64,000 bases of DNA from Microcaldota archaeon (GTDB taxonomy: Archaea > Micrarchaeota > Micrarchaeia > Norongarragalinales > SBBD01), in contig JAHJQN010000007.1 of NCBI GenBank assembly GCA_018819225.1, positions 1 through 64,000 on the forward strand, given 5' to 3'. This document shows, piece after piece, positions 1-7,971 of this stretch; within the stretch, counting starts at the first letter, position 1; every line of letters begins with the position of its first letter. A model generated the notes under the pieces. The model searched no databases. It saw nothing but the letters and a program-made list of their open reading frames with translations, and had not been told where the DNA came from. A program made the translations under genes and the position numbers.

Positions 1-178
1 CCAAGAAAAGCTCGACCAAAAGAACCAACCAAACGACCTTTTCTTCACCAAGAAAAGCTCGACCAAAAGAACCAACCAAACGACCTTTTCTTCACCAAGA
101 AAAGCTCGACCAAAAGAACCAACCAAACGACCTTTTCTTCACCAAGAAAAGCTCGACCAAAAGAACTAACCAAACGAA
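1..178. repeat. 47-bp tandem direct repeat, 3 full copies plus a partial copy
   Basis: Copies start at 1, 48, 95 and 142. The first three look identical; the fourth diverges after about 36 bases and carries one C-to-T change. Each unit has AAGAAAAG near its start and the reverse complement CTTTTCTT near its end, so adjacent units can form an 8-bp stem with a CACC loop across each junction. The array runs off the left edge of the window, so the true copy number is unknown. The last copy overlaps the 3' end of the dihydroorotase gene, and the C-to-T change creates that gene's TAG stop. There are no spacers, so it is not a CRISPR array. Confidence 0.95.
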
Positions 179-1467
179 AGGGGTTTACCGAATGGCAAAC
201 GGGCGACAATGCTTCCCTCGTCGAATGCGAGTTGACCACGCACCCACGTTTTCTCGACCCGGCCCTTCAACTTCCAGCCTTCAAACGGACTCCACCCGCA
301 CTTCGTAAACAAATTCCCGTCCAACACTTCGTGCGATTTCGTCATGTCAACGAGCACGAGGTCCGCCCGACTTCCCTTCGCGATGGAACCCGCGCCGCTC
401 ACACCGAAAAGGCGAGCCGGATTGAAAGAATACAAGCGGACCACGTCCGGAAGCGAGAGCTTCTTTTCATTGACGGCATTCAACATGAGCGGAAGCGCCG
501 TATCCAATCCCGGGACGCCCGCGGGAGCCTCCGAAACGTCGCGCGCTTTCTCCGTCTTCAAATGAGGCGCGTGATCCGTGGCTAGCGTGTCAATGGCGCC
601 ACGATTCAGAAAATCCCAGAGCGCAAACCGGTTTTTTTTCGAGCGTAACGGCGGATTCACCTTCGAGAAAGCGCCCAACGATTTTTCATTCGTTTCGTCC
701 AGAAACAGGTGATGGGGCGTGACCTCGCAAGTCACCGACACACCGCGCTTCCTCGCTTCTTGGACCTGCAACACGTCTTCCCGAGTCGTCACATGACAGA
801 CGTGCAATTTCGTCCGCGTATTATGAGCAAGCGCCAACGCCTTTTTTACGGCCAGATCCGCGCACAACGGATCCCGTTGTTTTGAATGCGATTCACCCAA
901 CCGGTTAGCAAAGTACTCGAGACACTCGTGATCCTCCGCATGAACGGCAATCGGCTTGCCATATTTCGAGAAATGCGAGTACAAGTCGCCGAACGCGTGA
1001 ACCAGCAACCGTCCCGTGGAAGCGCCCATGAACACTTTCAGTCCCGCCACATCCGTTTCGTGCTGCGCCCGATGCGACGCGTCCTGGTTCGAAGGCGTCG
1101 CGCCAAAAAAGAAACCGTAATCGCACAATGCTTTCTTGGAGGCCACAAGCCGTTTCGCATTCAATGCGTCCTCAGAAACCGTAGGAAGCGAACTGTTCGG
1201 CATCTCGATCACCGAAGTAACCCCTCCGGCCAATGCCGCCGCCGAACCGGAAAACCAGTCTTCCTTCATCACGTCTTTGAAATCCCGAAAGTGCACGTGA
1301 GAATCCACCATTCCGGGAAGCACGAACAAGCCCTTGGCGTCAATAACCGTTTCTCCGGACTCCCGACGCAACGATCGCCTGACCTCCAATACCCGTTCCC
1401 CGCGAACGCGCACGTCCGCTACCGATAGCGAGTTGCTGGAAACGATTTTTCCGCCTTTGATGAGCAT
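166..1467 (-). CDS. pyrC: dihydroorotase
   Basis: Cytosolic amidohydrolase that closes N-carbamoyl-aspartate to dihydroorotate in pyrimidine synthesis. The 433-aa product has the metal-binding HVH at residues 57-59 (context DSHVHFRD), then KVFMGAST, a CHVTT histidine, the CEVTPHHLFLD histidines and the TLATDHAPH aspartate, in the usual amidohydrolase order. Length is normal for the family. It is the last gene of a minus-strand pyrD-pyrK-pyrC run, about 50 bases after pyrK. Its final codons and stop lie inside the last copy of the 47-bp repeat, so the C-terminus (SFG) is repeat-derived or the repeat derives from it. Allantoinase or hydantoinase are possible relatives, but the pyr neighbours favour dihydroorotase. 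Confidence 0.93.
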   Translation of the reverse strand: MLIKGGKIVSSNSLSVADVRVRGERVLEVRRSLRRESGETVIDAKGLFVLPGMVDSHVHFRDFKDVMKEDWFSGSAAALAGGVTSVIEMPNSSLPTVSEDALNAKRLVASKKALCDYGFFFGATPSNQDASHRAQHETDVAGLKVFMGASTGRLLVHAFGDLYSHFSKYGKPIAVHAEDHECLEYFANRLGESHSKQRDPLCADLAVKKALALAHNTRTKLHVCHVTTREDVLQVQEARKRGVSVTCEVTPHHLFLDETNEKSLGAFSKVNPPLRSKKNRFALWDFLNRGAIDTLATDHAPHLKTEKARDVSEAPAGVPGLDTALPLMLNAVNEKKLSLPDVVRLYSFNPARLFGVSGAGSIAKGSRADLVLVDMTKSHEVLDGNLFTKCGWSPFEGWKLKGRVEKTWVRGQLAFDEGSIVARLPFGKPLSFG

Positions 1468-1518
1468 GACGACCGCATCATCTCACAGAACGCCGAAATA
1501 ATAAGGTTTAGTTAAGGC

Positions 1519-2322
1519 TCAGTAGCGCTTGCGTTTTCCGCTCCAATCCAAGTACTGTTTGCCGAAGTCGGGATTCGACTTCAATTCCTCTCCCGTAAAA
1601 ATAGTGCCGTGCGCGCACACCAACCGATCACCGATGACGCACGCGCCACAGATTCCGAACCCGCATTTCATCGAACGTTCCACGCTGACGTACACGGGAA
1701 CGCGATGTGCGCGGGCCACATGCACTAACGCGGCCTCCATTTTCTCTGGACCACAGCCGTACACCGCGGAAAAGCGCTCTCCAGAGAGTAACTCGTTCGC
1801 GATTTGCGTTACCAAACCTTTTTTTCCGGCGGACCCGTCATTCGTGCAGACGAACACTCGACACCCTAATTTCTTGAACTCGTTTTCCAGTATGACATCC
1901 GCCGCCTTTCTGGCTCCGATAACCACGGTGCAACGAACGCGCTTTTTCCTGGCCTCGGTGACCAGGAAGCTGAGCGGTACCAGACCATACCCCCCTCCCA
2001 CCAAAAGAATGTTTTTTCCCTTTAATTCGAATGCGTTTCCGTAGGGCCCGCGAATTCCCACGCGATCCCCGTGCTTCAAGTGAAAGAGTTTCTCGGAAAA
2101 TTGCCCCACGCTCGCCACACTAACAGAGAGTGGGTGAGAACGGTACACGCTTAACGGACGCTCGTTGACCCCGGGAATCCAGAGCATGATGAATTGGCCT
2201 GGCTTGCAAGGAAGCGATCGATCGAAAACAAACGTCTTGATGCGATAATTTTCTTGACGCACTGACTGAATCGTGAACGCGTCCGGGATATCGAACGCGG
2301 ATGCGAGCGCGGGTTTACTCAT
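1519..2322 (-). CDS. pyrK: dihydroorotate dehydrogenase electron-transfer subunit
   Basis: FAD and 2Fe-2S subunit that passes electrons from PyrD to NAD+. The 267-aa protein shows a ferredoxin-reductase-like FAD domain (ERPLSVY, then GIRGPYGNAF), a nucleotide-binding region (LLVGGGYGLVPLSFL) and a C-terminal cysteine cluster CGFGICGACVIGDRLVC that fits the PyrK 2Fe-2S site. The start codon overlaps the end of pyrD by 8 bases, which implies translational coupling and matches the heterotetrameric class 1B enzyme. A sulfhydrogenase gamma subunit is the main look-alike, but the adjacent pyrD and pyrC decide the call. Confidence 0.93.
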   Translation of the reverse strand: MSKPALASAFDIPDAFTIQSVRQENYRIKTFVFDRSLPCKPGQFIMLWIPGVNERPLSVYRSHPLSVSVASVGQFSEKLFHLKHGDRVGIRGPYGNAFELKGKNILLVGGGYGLVPLSFLVTEARKKRVRCTVVIGARKAADVILENEFKKLGCRVFVCTNDGSAGKKGLVTQIANELLSGERFSAVYGCGPEKMEAALVHVARAHRVPVYVSVERSMKCGFGICGACVIGDRLVCAHGTIFTGEELKSNPDFGKQYLDWSGKRKRY

Positions 2323-3238
2323 GCGCAGCGCCCACGAGTTGCCGTACCGACGTGAAATGGTTTTTCTTCATCCAGCCCTGCATTTCACGAGTGATGGATT
2401 TGAATACGTTGAATCCATTCCAATAAACCGCGCTGCCTACGCCTACCGCGCATGCACCGGCCATCATCATTTCAACGGCATCGCGACCGGTGGTCACACC
2501 CCCCGTCCCGATAATGGGGATATCGACGGCTTCATACACGTCGTAAACGCTCTTGATGGCAATCGGTTTCAACGCCGGCCCGGATACGCCGCCCGAACGA
2601 TTCGCCAGAACCGGTCTCCTGAGCTCGGGTTGAATCACCATACCCTTCGCCGTATTAATCGCCGTAATACCGTCCGCGCCCGCCTCTTCACACGCACGAG
2701 CGATCACGGCAATGTCCGAGCAATTAGGAGAGAGTTTAGCGAACACGGGAAGACGACATTGATCTTTAACCTCGGAAACGACTTTGAACGCCAGATCCGG
2801 ATTGGAAGCAAACTCCCCATAGCCTTTCATGCGCTGCTCACTTTCAACGTTCGGACACGACAAATCCAGTTCAATAAAATCAGGTTCCGCACGAGAAATC
2901 AAAGCCGCGACCTCCGCAAAATGAGCGGGAGAACGCTCGAAAACGCTTGCGATAACCGGGATCGCTGTTTTTCGCTTGAGTTCTTTCACGGTTTCCCGTT
3001 CTTCTTCAGCACCCGGATTCGATAACCCCACCGCATTTAACATGAAATGTTCAGTCGAAATCACGCTGGGGTTCGGATGACCCGTTCGGCCCTGCAAATT
3101 GCAGGATTTCGTGGTGACGGCGCCGGCCCCGCATTTCCCCACATACTGCATGAGCATGGCAGAGGTTCCGAGAATGCCGCTTGCAAGCACCGTCGGATTC
3201 GCGAGCTTTTTTTTGGCGAGTAAAATGGACATCATCAT
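2315..3238 (-). CDS. pyrD: dihydroorotate dehydrogenase, class 1B catalytic subunit
   Basis: FMN enzyme oxidising dihydroorotate to orotate, acting with PyrK. The 307-aa TIM-barrel product has the class 1 signature ELDLSCPNV with the catalytic cysteine, AKLSPN, INTAKGM, a GGVSGPALKP phosphate-binding segment and IIGTGGV. Cysteine rather than serine as the base marks class 1. Three Met codons open the ORF; MSILLAKK at 3232 is an equally plausible start. It begins 4 bases after the end of the upstream DUF131-like gene, so the pyr genes may be cotranscribed with the membrane protein genes above them. Confidence 0.94.
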   Translation of the reverse strand: MMMSILLAKKKLANPTVLASGILGTSAMLMQYVGKCGAGAVTTKSCNLQGRTGHPNPSVISTEHFMLNAVGLSNPGAEEERETVKELKRKTAIPVIASVFERSPAHFAEVAALISRAEPDFIELDLSCPNVESEQRMKGYGEFASNPDLAFKVVSEVKDQCRLPVFAKLSPNCSDIAVIARACEEAGADGITAINTAKGMVIQPELRRPVLANRSGGVSGPALKPIAIKSVYDVYEAVDIPIIGTGGVTTGRDAVEMMMAGACAVGVGSAVYWNGFNVFKSITREMQGWMKKNHFTSVRQLVGAAHE

Positions 3239-3241
3239 GCA

Positions 3242-3484
3242 TCACTCGGAGAGGAATAAGAATACGGCGTAAACGAGAATTAAAAGGAGGCCGATCATCC
3301 ACAAACTCTGCATCATGCGCGGATTGTCCAACGATCCGACCGCAATAGGCAACGGACCCAACAAGAGAATGCCGCCCGTACGATTCTTCTTGCGCAAGAT
3401 CATGGCGGACAACACGAGAATGAAGAGGCCTACGAAGATGAGCGCTAGGCCAAGGAACATCATATTCTGGGTCGCGATCCACAT
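3242..3484 (-). CDS. DUF131-like archaeal two-helix membrane protein
   Basis: Small membrane protein of about 80 aa when started at the ATG at 3484. An upstream ATG at 3556 would overlap the preceding gene by 23 bases and adds a non-hydrophobic tail. Two hydrophobic helices flank a basic turn (RKKNRTGGILLLGPLPIAVGS); the GGILLLGPLPI segment resembles the archaeal DUF131/TIGR00304 family, whose function is unknown. It lies between a ZIP-like membrane gene and pyrD on the same strand with gaps of only a few bases. The family call is by eye. Confidence 0.6.
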   Translation of the reverse strand: MWIATQNMMFLGLALIFVGLFILVLSAMILRKKNRTGGILLLGPLPIAVGSLDNPRMMQSLWMIGLLLILVYAVFLFLSE

Positions 3485-3533
3485 GTCTTGAAAGGATTGC
3501 GGAATCAGGGAATAAAAAGCGTTTCCTTGCCCG

Positions 3534-4232
3534 TCAATGCACGATCCACAGCGCAAACCACGCGATCACGAGACCCAAGAAAAAGAAGAGGGGCTCGCCC
3601 TTTTTTTTCTGCGGTAAAATGCCTCGGAGCACCGAGTACAGAATGACTCCAAGCAAGAAAGCGAACGTGAGATAAAAGTAGGAAGGTGTCCATTGCAAGT
3701 AGGATGCGGCCACGGCACCGGCCAACGGACCGGAAGAGAGAAGGGCATTGCCCAAAAAACCGAGCTTGAAGTGCGCATGGATGTGAGCGGTGGAAAGGCT
3801 GGCCGCCAACGTATGCAAGAGGAACGGAATCAATATGAAGTAGACTTCTCCCGGACGCAAACCGGCATCCAATACGACGACGATCGCGAACCCTATGATA
3901 AAGCTGTCGGCGAACGAGCCCAGAACGTGTAGTTCTCCAAGCTCTTTCAACAGCTCTTTGCGATTCGTCACGTGCTGGTACACATACTTTTCCACGAGGT
4001 GAATCGTTGCCAACCCCAGCAGCATGGCTGCAAACAGATCGCGTTGAATGGAGGCAGGTGCACGGAAAACCACTGGCAACAACGCCAGGAAAAAGTAGGC
4101 GATGAACAAGCCCGCTGAAAAACTGACGAGACGCATGTGGTGGCGTTCCAGTCTCCTCGCAATCGGCGTGCTGAAATACCTTGCGACCACTAACACCGCA
4201 GCCATCCATACCCCTAAAGAAGAAAGTGGCAT
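3534..4232 (-). CDS. ZIP-like polytopic membrane protein lacking metal ligands
   Basis: About 232 aa and roughly eight hydrophobic segments. Order and spacing recall ZIP metal transporters: an early LVSFSAGLFIAYFFLALLPV segment (ZIP: SFAAG...HLLPE), then ADSFIIGFAIVV where ZIPs have HNxxDG, then LLHTLAASLS where ZIPs have HExPH. The metal-ligand residues of those motifs are largely missing, unlike the canonical ZIP at 48749-49480. Transport of divalent metal by the usual mechanism is therefore doubtful. The start at 4232 is chosen because a TTTTTTATAG element lies about 24 bases upstream, the leaderless pattern here; an ATG at 4277 would lie upstream of that element. Divergent from the antiporter gene. 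Confidence 0.55.
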   Translation of the reverse strand: MPLSSLGVWMAAVLVVARYFSTPIARRLERHHMRLVSFSAGLFIAYFFLALLPVVFRAPASIQRDLFAAMLLGLATIHLVEKYVYQHVTNRKELLKELGELHVLGSFADSFIIGFAIVVVLDAGLRPGEVYFILIPFLLHTLAASLSTAHIHAHFKLGFLGNALLSSGPLAGAVAASYLQWTPSYFYLTFAFLLGVILYSVLRGILPQKKKGEPLFFFLGLVIAWFALWIVH

Positions 4233-4250
4233 GACGAGGAAAAGACGGGC

Positions 4251-4298
4251 ACTATAAAAAAAGGTATCGGCCCCCAAAGACCCAAAGCGTTTTTATTG
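4251..4298. promoter_or_regulatory. divergent leaderless promoters
   Basis: On the minus strand, TTTTTTATAGT (about 4251-4262) sits some 24 bases before the ATG at 4232. On the plus strand, GTTTTTATTG (4289-4298) sits some 24 bases before the ATG at 4317. Both match archaeal TATA boxes serving transcripts that begin at or next to the start codon; neither gene has an obvious Shine-Dalgarno sequence. Confidence 0.6.
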
Positions 4299-4316
4299 CA
4301 ATGACCTAACCTTCTC

Positions 4317-6551
4317 ATGGTTTCCGTCGAACAACTGCCCATCATTGAGATCGGGGTCGTCCTACTGACGGCCTTGCTTTCCGGAATCCTGTTTACGCGC
4401 GTGGGCCAGAGTGCCGCTCTCGGATACATTGCCGCCGGACTCGTCCTCGGCCCCCTCGGATTTCAAGTGCTCGCTGGCGAAGGCACTTCCATTACGACCT
4501 TACTCGGAGAAATCGGCGTGACCATGCTGCTGTTCTACTTGGGATTAGAGCTCAGCATCAAACGATTCAAGGAAACGGGTGCCGTCGCCACGATTCTGGC
4601 GGCCGTGGAAATGTTGTTCGCGTTCATCGCCGGATTCTTCATTGCCAAATTCTTCGGGTTCACGGACATTGAAGCGATGGTCATCGGCGCCATGCTCACC
4701 GCAACCAGCACCGTCATAACCGGAAAGTTTCTGATCGAGCGAAAGCTCATCGAAACTCCGGAGGCCCGCGTCACCATTTCCGTACTCATCCTCGAAGACT
4801 TCTTCGCGATCTTGGTGCTCGTATTCGTGGCCGCTCTCGCCTCTCAACAAACCTTGAACATCCTCGTCATCAACGCGCTCTTCTTCGTCATCGCCATGTT
4901 CTTTATCGTCAGTAAAATCTCAAAGCACGCGCTCAACCTGTTGAGTAGCATCGGCCGCGAAGACCAGATGTGGCTGTACGGTATGGGCGTCTTCCTCATC
5001 GTCTCCTTCTTCGGCTCCACGTACCTGGGTTTGACGCCTGCTATCGGCGCGTTCTTCGCGGGATTCGCACTCTCGGAAAGTGTTTTCGGGGACCGCATCA
5101 AGAAAGAGCTCGGGTTATTCCGGGAGTTCTTCGTCTTGTTCTTCTTCGTGAGCTTTGGTGCCACGGTGACGCTGCCTCAAAACCCGGAAATTTATTACAT
5201 GCTAGTGGCGCTCGCGATCGGGTACGTGCTCGCTAAACTCGTGGCGCACGGCATTACGGGAACGGCCATCGGAATGGAGTTGAAGAGCGCGGTCACCGGA
5301 GGCATTCTCATGGGCGCGCTCGGAGAATTCGCGATCATTATCGCCATAGCCGCCCAAAACATTTTACCGCAGGCATCCGACATTCTCGCCCTCGCCTTTC
5401 TGCTCACGATCGTCACCACGAGCATGCTCCCATTCTTGTACGATCGAAGAAATGCGATTGCCGCCGCATTCGAAAAAATATTCCCGATTCAACTTCAAAA
5501 CGACAGCCGGATCCTGCAACGTCAAATGAATGCGGTCGATCATTTGGCGAGAGACGTGGCGTTTCAGAACACGTACATTCGTTCCCTCGGCAAACTCTTC
5601 AAGAACCTTTTGATAGCGGTTTCCATCGTGTACTTGAGTTATTTGATGCAAGAAGAAATCGCGATTCCCTTGCTGGAGTTCATCCCCGCAGAATATTCGC
5701 CGAGTTTGCTGCTGCTGCCGTTGATCATCTGGCCCGTATACAAATTCATTGCCGAACTCAAGTTCATCACGCGCAAAGTCGCGGGCGGGCTCATCGAACG
5801 CACGTTCAAACCACCTAACGAAGACATCGAGCACTTTGAAGGACAGGCCGCCGATGTGTTCACGGGCATTATACTTACCCTCGTCGGATTGGCCGCCATG
5901 CTCTCCGTCTATTACGTATTTCCGGAGCTGTACCTCGGGCTCCTGATTCCCGGAACATACACGCTACTGGCCATCATGTACTTGAGCAAGAGCTTCTACG
6001 GACTCGTCGAAAAGTACGAAAGCATGGAAACCATGGTGGGAATCGAGCGGCTACCTGCCAAAGACCAACGTATTCTCATTTTGTCTCAAGAGTTCAACGA
6101 TCACGCAAAATACTTCCAGAAACTGAACGCGGATCGCATGGATGCGAAAGAACGCATTCAGGACGCGTTGCGTACGGAACGTTTGGACGAAGCGAAAGTG
6201 CACTTGGTTCGATTCAAGCGCAAGGAAACGAAGGCGCTCGTCAACCTATTTGATTTGAAGGCGATTCAGAAGTATCCCATGCTTAGGGAACGGGTGCGCG
6301 AGAGCTTAAAGCGGAACCGGGAATTTCATGAAAGCGTGCAAGGAGTGAAAACGCGGGCCGCTCTCACGAGATACCTGTCCGAGCACATGAAACCGCACGT
6401 GTTCGAGCCCTCGCCTAAAGCCAGCGTCGAGGAAGCCGCACGCCATCTCATCGAACGGGACTTGCAGGCGCAACATTCCGCCATAACGGAACAGGCGTCA
6501 ATACCCCATAAAACGCTCCGCGTGAAGAAACACGGAAAAAAGAAAAGATAG
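4317..6551 (+). CDS. CPA2-type cation/proton antiporter with long C-terminal extension
   Basis: Integral membrane exchanger of the Kef/NapA type, probably swapping Na+ or K+ for protons. Residues 1-380 form the antiporter: about 12 helices, GYIAAGLVLGPLGF, LLFYLGLELSIKRFK, ATSTVITGKFLIE and the ILEDFFAIL segment carrying the acidic transport residue. Instead of the common TrkA-N/RCK domain, residues about 430-590 add further membrane helices, and residues about 600-744 form a charged, probably helical cytoplasmic tail (for example NADRMDAKERIQDALRTER). At 744 aa it is far longer than a bare antiporter. It stands alone on the plus strand with a leaderless promoter. Ion specificity cannot be read from sequence. 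Confidence 0.85.
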   Translation: MVSVEQLPIIEIGVVLLTALLSGILFTRVGQSAALGYIAAGLVLGPLGFQVLAGEGTSITTLLGEIGVTMLLFYLGLELSIKRFKETGAVATILAAVEMLFAFIAGFFIAKFFGFTDIEAMVIGAMLTATSTVITGKFLIERKLIETPEARVTISVLILEDFFAILVLVFVAALASQQTLNILVINALFFVIAMFFIVSKISKHALNLLSSIGREDQMWLYGMGVFLIVSFFGSTYLGLTPAIGAFFAGFALSESVFGDRIKKELGLFREFFVLFFFVSFGATVTLPQNPEIYYMLVALAIGYVLAKLVAHGITGTAIGMELKSAVTGGILMGALGEFAIIIAIAAQNILPQASDILALAFLLTIVTTSMLPFLYDRRNAIAAAFEKIFPIQLQNDSRILQRQMNAVDHLARDVAFQNTYIRSLGKLFKNLLIAVSIVYLSYLMQEEIAIPLLEFIPAEYSPSLLLLPLIIWPVYKFIAELKFITRKVAGGLIERTFKPPNEDIEHFEGQAADVFTGIILTLVGLAAMLSVYYVFPELYLGLLIPGTYTLLAIMYLSKSFYGLVEKYESMETMVGIERLPAKDQRILILSQEFNDHAKYFQKLNADRMDAKERIQDALRTERLDEAKVHLVRFKRKETKALVNLFDLKAIQKYPMLRERVRESLKRNREFHESVQGVKTRAALTRYLSEHMKPHVFEPSPKASVEEAARHLIERDLQAQHSAITEQASIPHKTLRVKKHGKKKR

Positions 6552-6636
6552 ACGCGAAAGACGTTTTCTAAGTGGAACCCCTCGGCCTCAAGGCATTAAA
6601 AAAGCGTAGGCTGACAGGTATTTCCATTGAACGGAC

Positions 6637-7569
6637 ATGCACCCCATTCTTTACCCATACACCTCCGAAGCGCGCAAGTACTTGGAAAGCCAGCAGACCG
6701 TCAGCGACGAGCAACTCGAACGCGCAAAAGCCAGGGTGGAAAATCGCTTGAAAGGCTCGGAATGGAAGGAAAATAGCGCTCACGAAGAAGCGATCGAGTT
6801 CGCACTGGCGCGCATGCTGCTGGCTGCTTCCGGGAATGCGTTCATGACACGGCAATACGCGAGAGCGGAAGCGAAACACGTGATTCGCGCACTACAAGAC
6901 GAGGACCCGCAAGCGTTTGCCGCATTCGCGAAAGACCAATACCCCTCTCTTTCCTTGGAAGAAAACCGTTTTTTGATTTCATTGAACGATTACTTGCGAT
7001 TCGGAACCGACTTGGTGAACGCCCCTCTCCGAAACGGAAAACTGCTGTTCGAAAAACCCGAGTTCCTGCAATTGTTGCGCGCGGCGATTGAAGCACGCAT
7101 TGCGACGACGACCGGAGACGCGAAGAAAATTCCCGCGAACGTGAAACGCGTTTCCCGCGAGCTGGAAGAACGGATTCGGAAGCAACAACCGCAGCTTCAA
7201 CGCACGTTTAAAGGCAAGTACTTGGAACTTCCGGCCATGCAACTCATTTTATTGGGAGTCGGGGAAGGCAAGCGGTATTACGGCTCGATGACCTTATCCA
7301 TAGCGTGTTTGAAAGACGGAATTCCCAAACTGGAAGCGGAACACGTGATGCGCATGTACGCGCGCAATTGTTCGACCGGAGGGAACACGTTTACGGAACG
7401 CGAAGCCCTTAACAGCCTGGAATGGGTGTATAAACATCCGACCATCCGCTTTTCATTGAAAACGCTCCGCGAACAAGGTCTCGTCGACGCGGAAACCATG
7501 CAGAAAACGGAAGAAGAATACCGGCGCATGCGTAAAGGAGAACGCGCGACAAGGAAGGGGGTTAAATAG
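6637..7569 (+). CDS. priL: DNA primase large subunit, iron-sulfur ligands missing
   Basis: Regulatory subunit of the archaeal heterodimeric primase, which starts DNA chains with PriS. The 310-aa product fits PriL: N-terminal YPYTSEARKYLE, a helical domain with ALARMLLAASGNAFMTRQYARAEA, and a C-terminal domain with the loop-helix pattern around LELPAMQLILLGVGEGKRYYG and TIRFSLKTLREQGL. PriL normally binds a 4Fe-4S cluster through four cysteines in this domain. Here the whole protein has two cysteines (SIACLKDG and ARNCSTGG), and the PPC and GLC positions read PAM and GLV, so that cluster cannot form. PriS is not in the window. It precedes pfdB by 36 bases. Confidence 0.82.
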   Translation: MHPILYPYTSEARKYLESQQTVSDEQLERAKARVENRLKGSEWKENSAHEEAIEFALARMLLAASGNAFMTRQYARAEAKHVIRALQDEDPQAFAAFAKDQYPSLSLEENRFLISLNDYLRFGTDLVNAPLRNGKLLFEKPEFLQLLRAAIEARIATTTGDAKKIPANVKRVSRELEERIRKQQPQLQRTFKGKYLELPAMQLILLGVGEGKRYYGSMTLSIACLKDGIPKLEAEHVMRMYARNCSTGGNTFTEREALNSLEWVYKHPTIRFSLKTLREQGLVDAETMQKTEEEYRRMRKGERATRKGVK

Positions 7570-7605
7570 TTTCCAGTCCACTAAGAAATTCGAGGTAATG
7601 CGTCT

Positions 7606-7971
7606 ATGGAAATGAACGATGAAATGAAGAGACAACTCGCCGACTTTCAGCAACTGCAGCAGCAATTGCAGATGGTATCGTACCAGAAGCAACAGATCGC
7701 TCTCCAAGTTCAGGAATTGGAAAAGGCCTCCGAAGAGCTCGGGAAATCCGCGGAAGGAAAAACAGTGTACCGTTTTGTAGGCACGTTATTTGTTCCTAAA
7801 AACAAACCGGAACTCGCGAAAAATTTGGCGGATGAAAAGGAATCGCTACAGCTTCGCTTGAAGTCCGTACAGAAGCAAGAGGAAAAACTAACAGAACGTT
7901 TAGAATCCATTAAAAAATGGTTCGACAAAGCCCAAAGATCAGGGGGAGAAAATGCGTCAATAGCCAAATAA
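7606..7971 (+). CDS. pfdB: prefoldin beta subunit
   Basis: Cytosolic chaperone subunit; four beta and two alpha subunits form a jellyfish-shaped hexamer that hands unfolded proteins to the thermosome. The 121-aa product has the two heptad-rich coiled-coil arms (residues about 1-48 and 70-110) joined by the beta hairpin region TVYRFVGTLFVPKN, as in archaeal prefoldin beta. A second Met at residue 3 (MNDEMKR) could be the start. It lies behind priL, and the thermosome at 18 kb is its expected partner. The alpha subunit is not in the window. Confidence 0.92.
   Translation: MEMNDEMKRQLADFQQLQQQLQMVSYQKQQIALQVQELEKASEELGKSAEGKTVYRFVGTLFVPKNKPELAKNLADEKESLQLRLKSVQKQEEKLTERLESIKKWFDKAQRSGGENASIAK

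Noticed and set aside
1..178. CRISPR array
   Set aside because: Units are contiguous and identical with no variable spacers.
45..239. 64-codon minus-strand ORF with repeated GWFFWSS-like units
   Set aside because: It is a read-through of the 47-bp repeat overlapping the pyrC end; no promoter and no family.
886..1428. 180-codon plus-strand ORF inside pyrC
   Set aside because: Shadow of the pyrC reading frame, as its Arg/His-rich composition shows.
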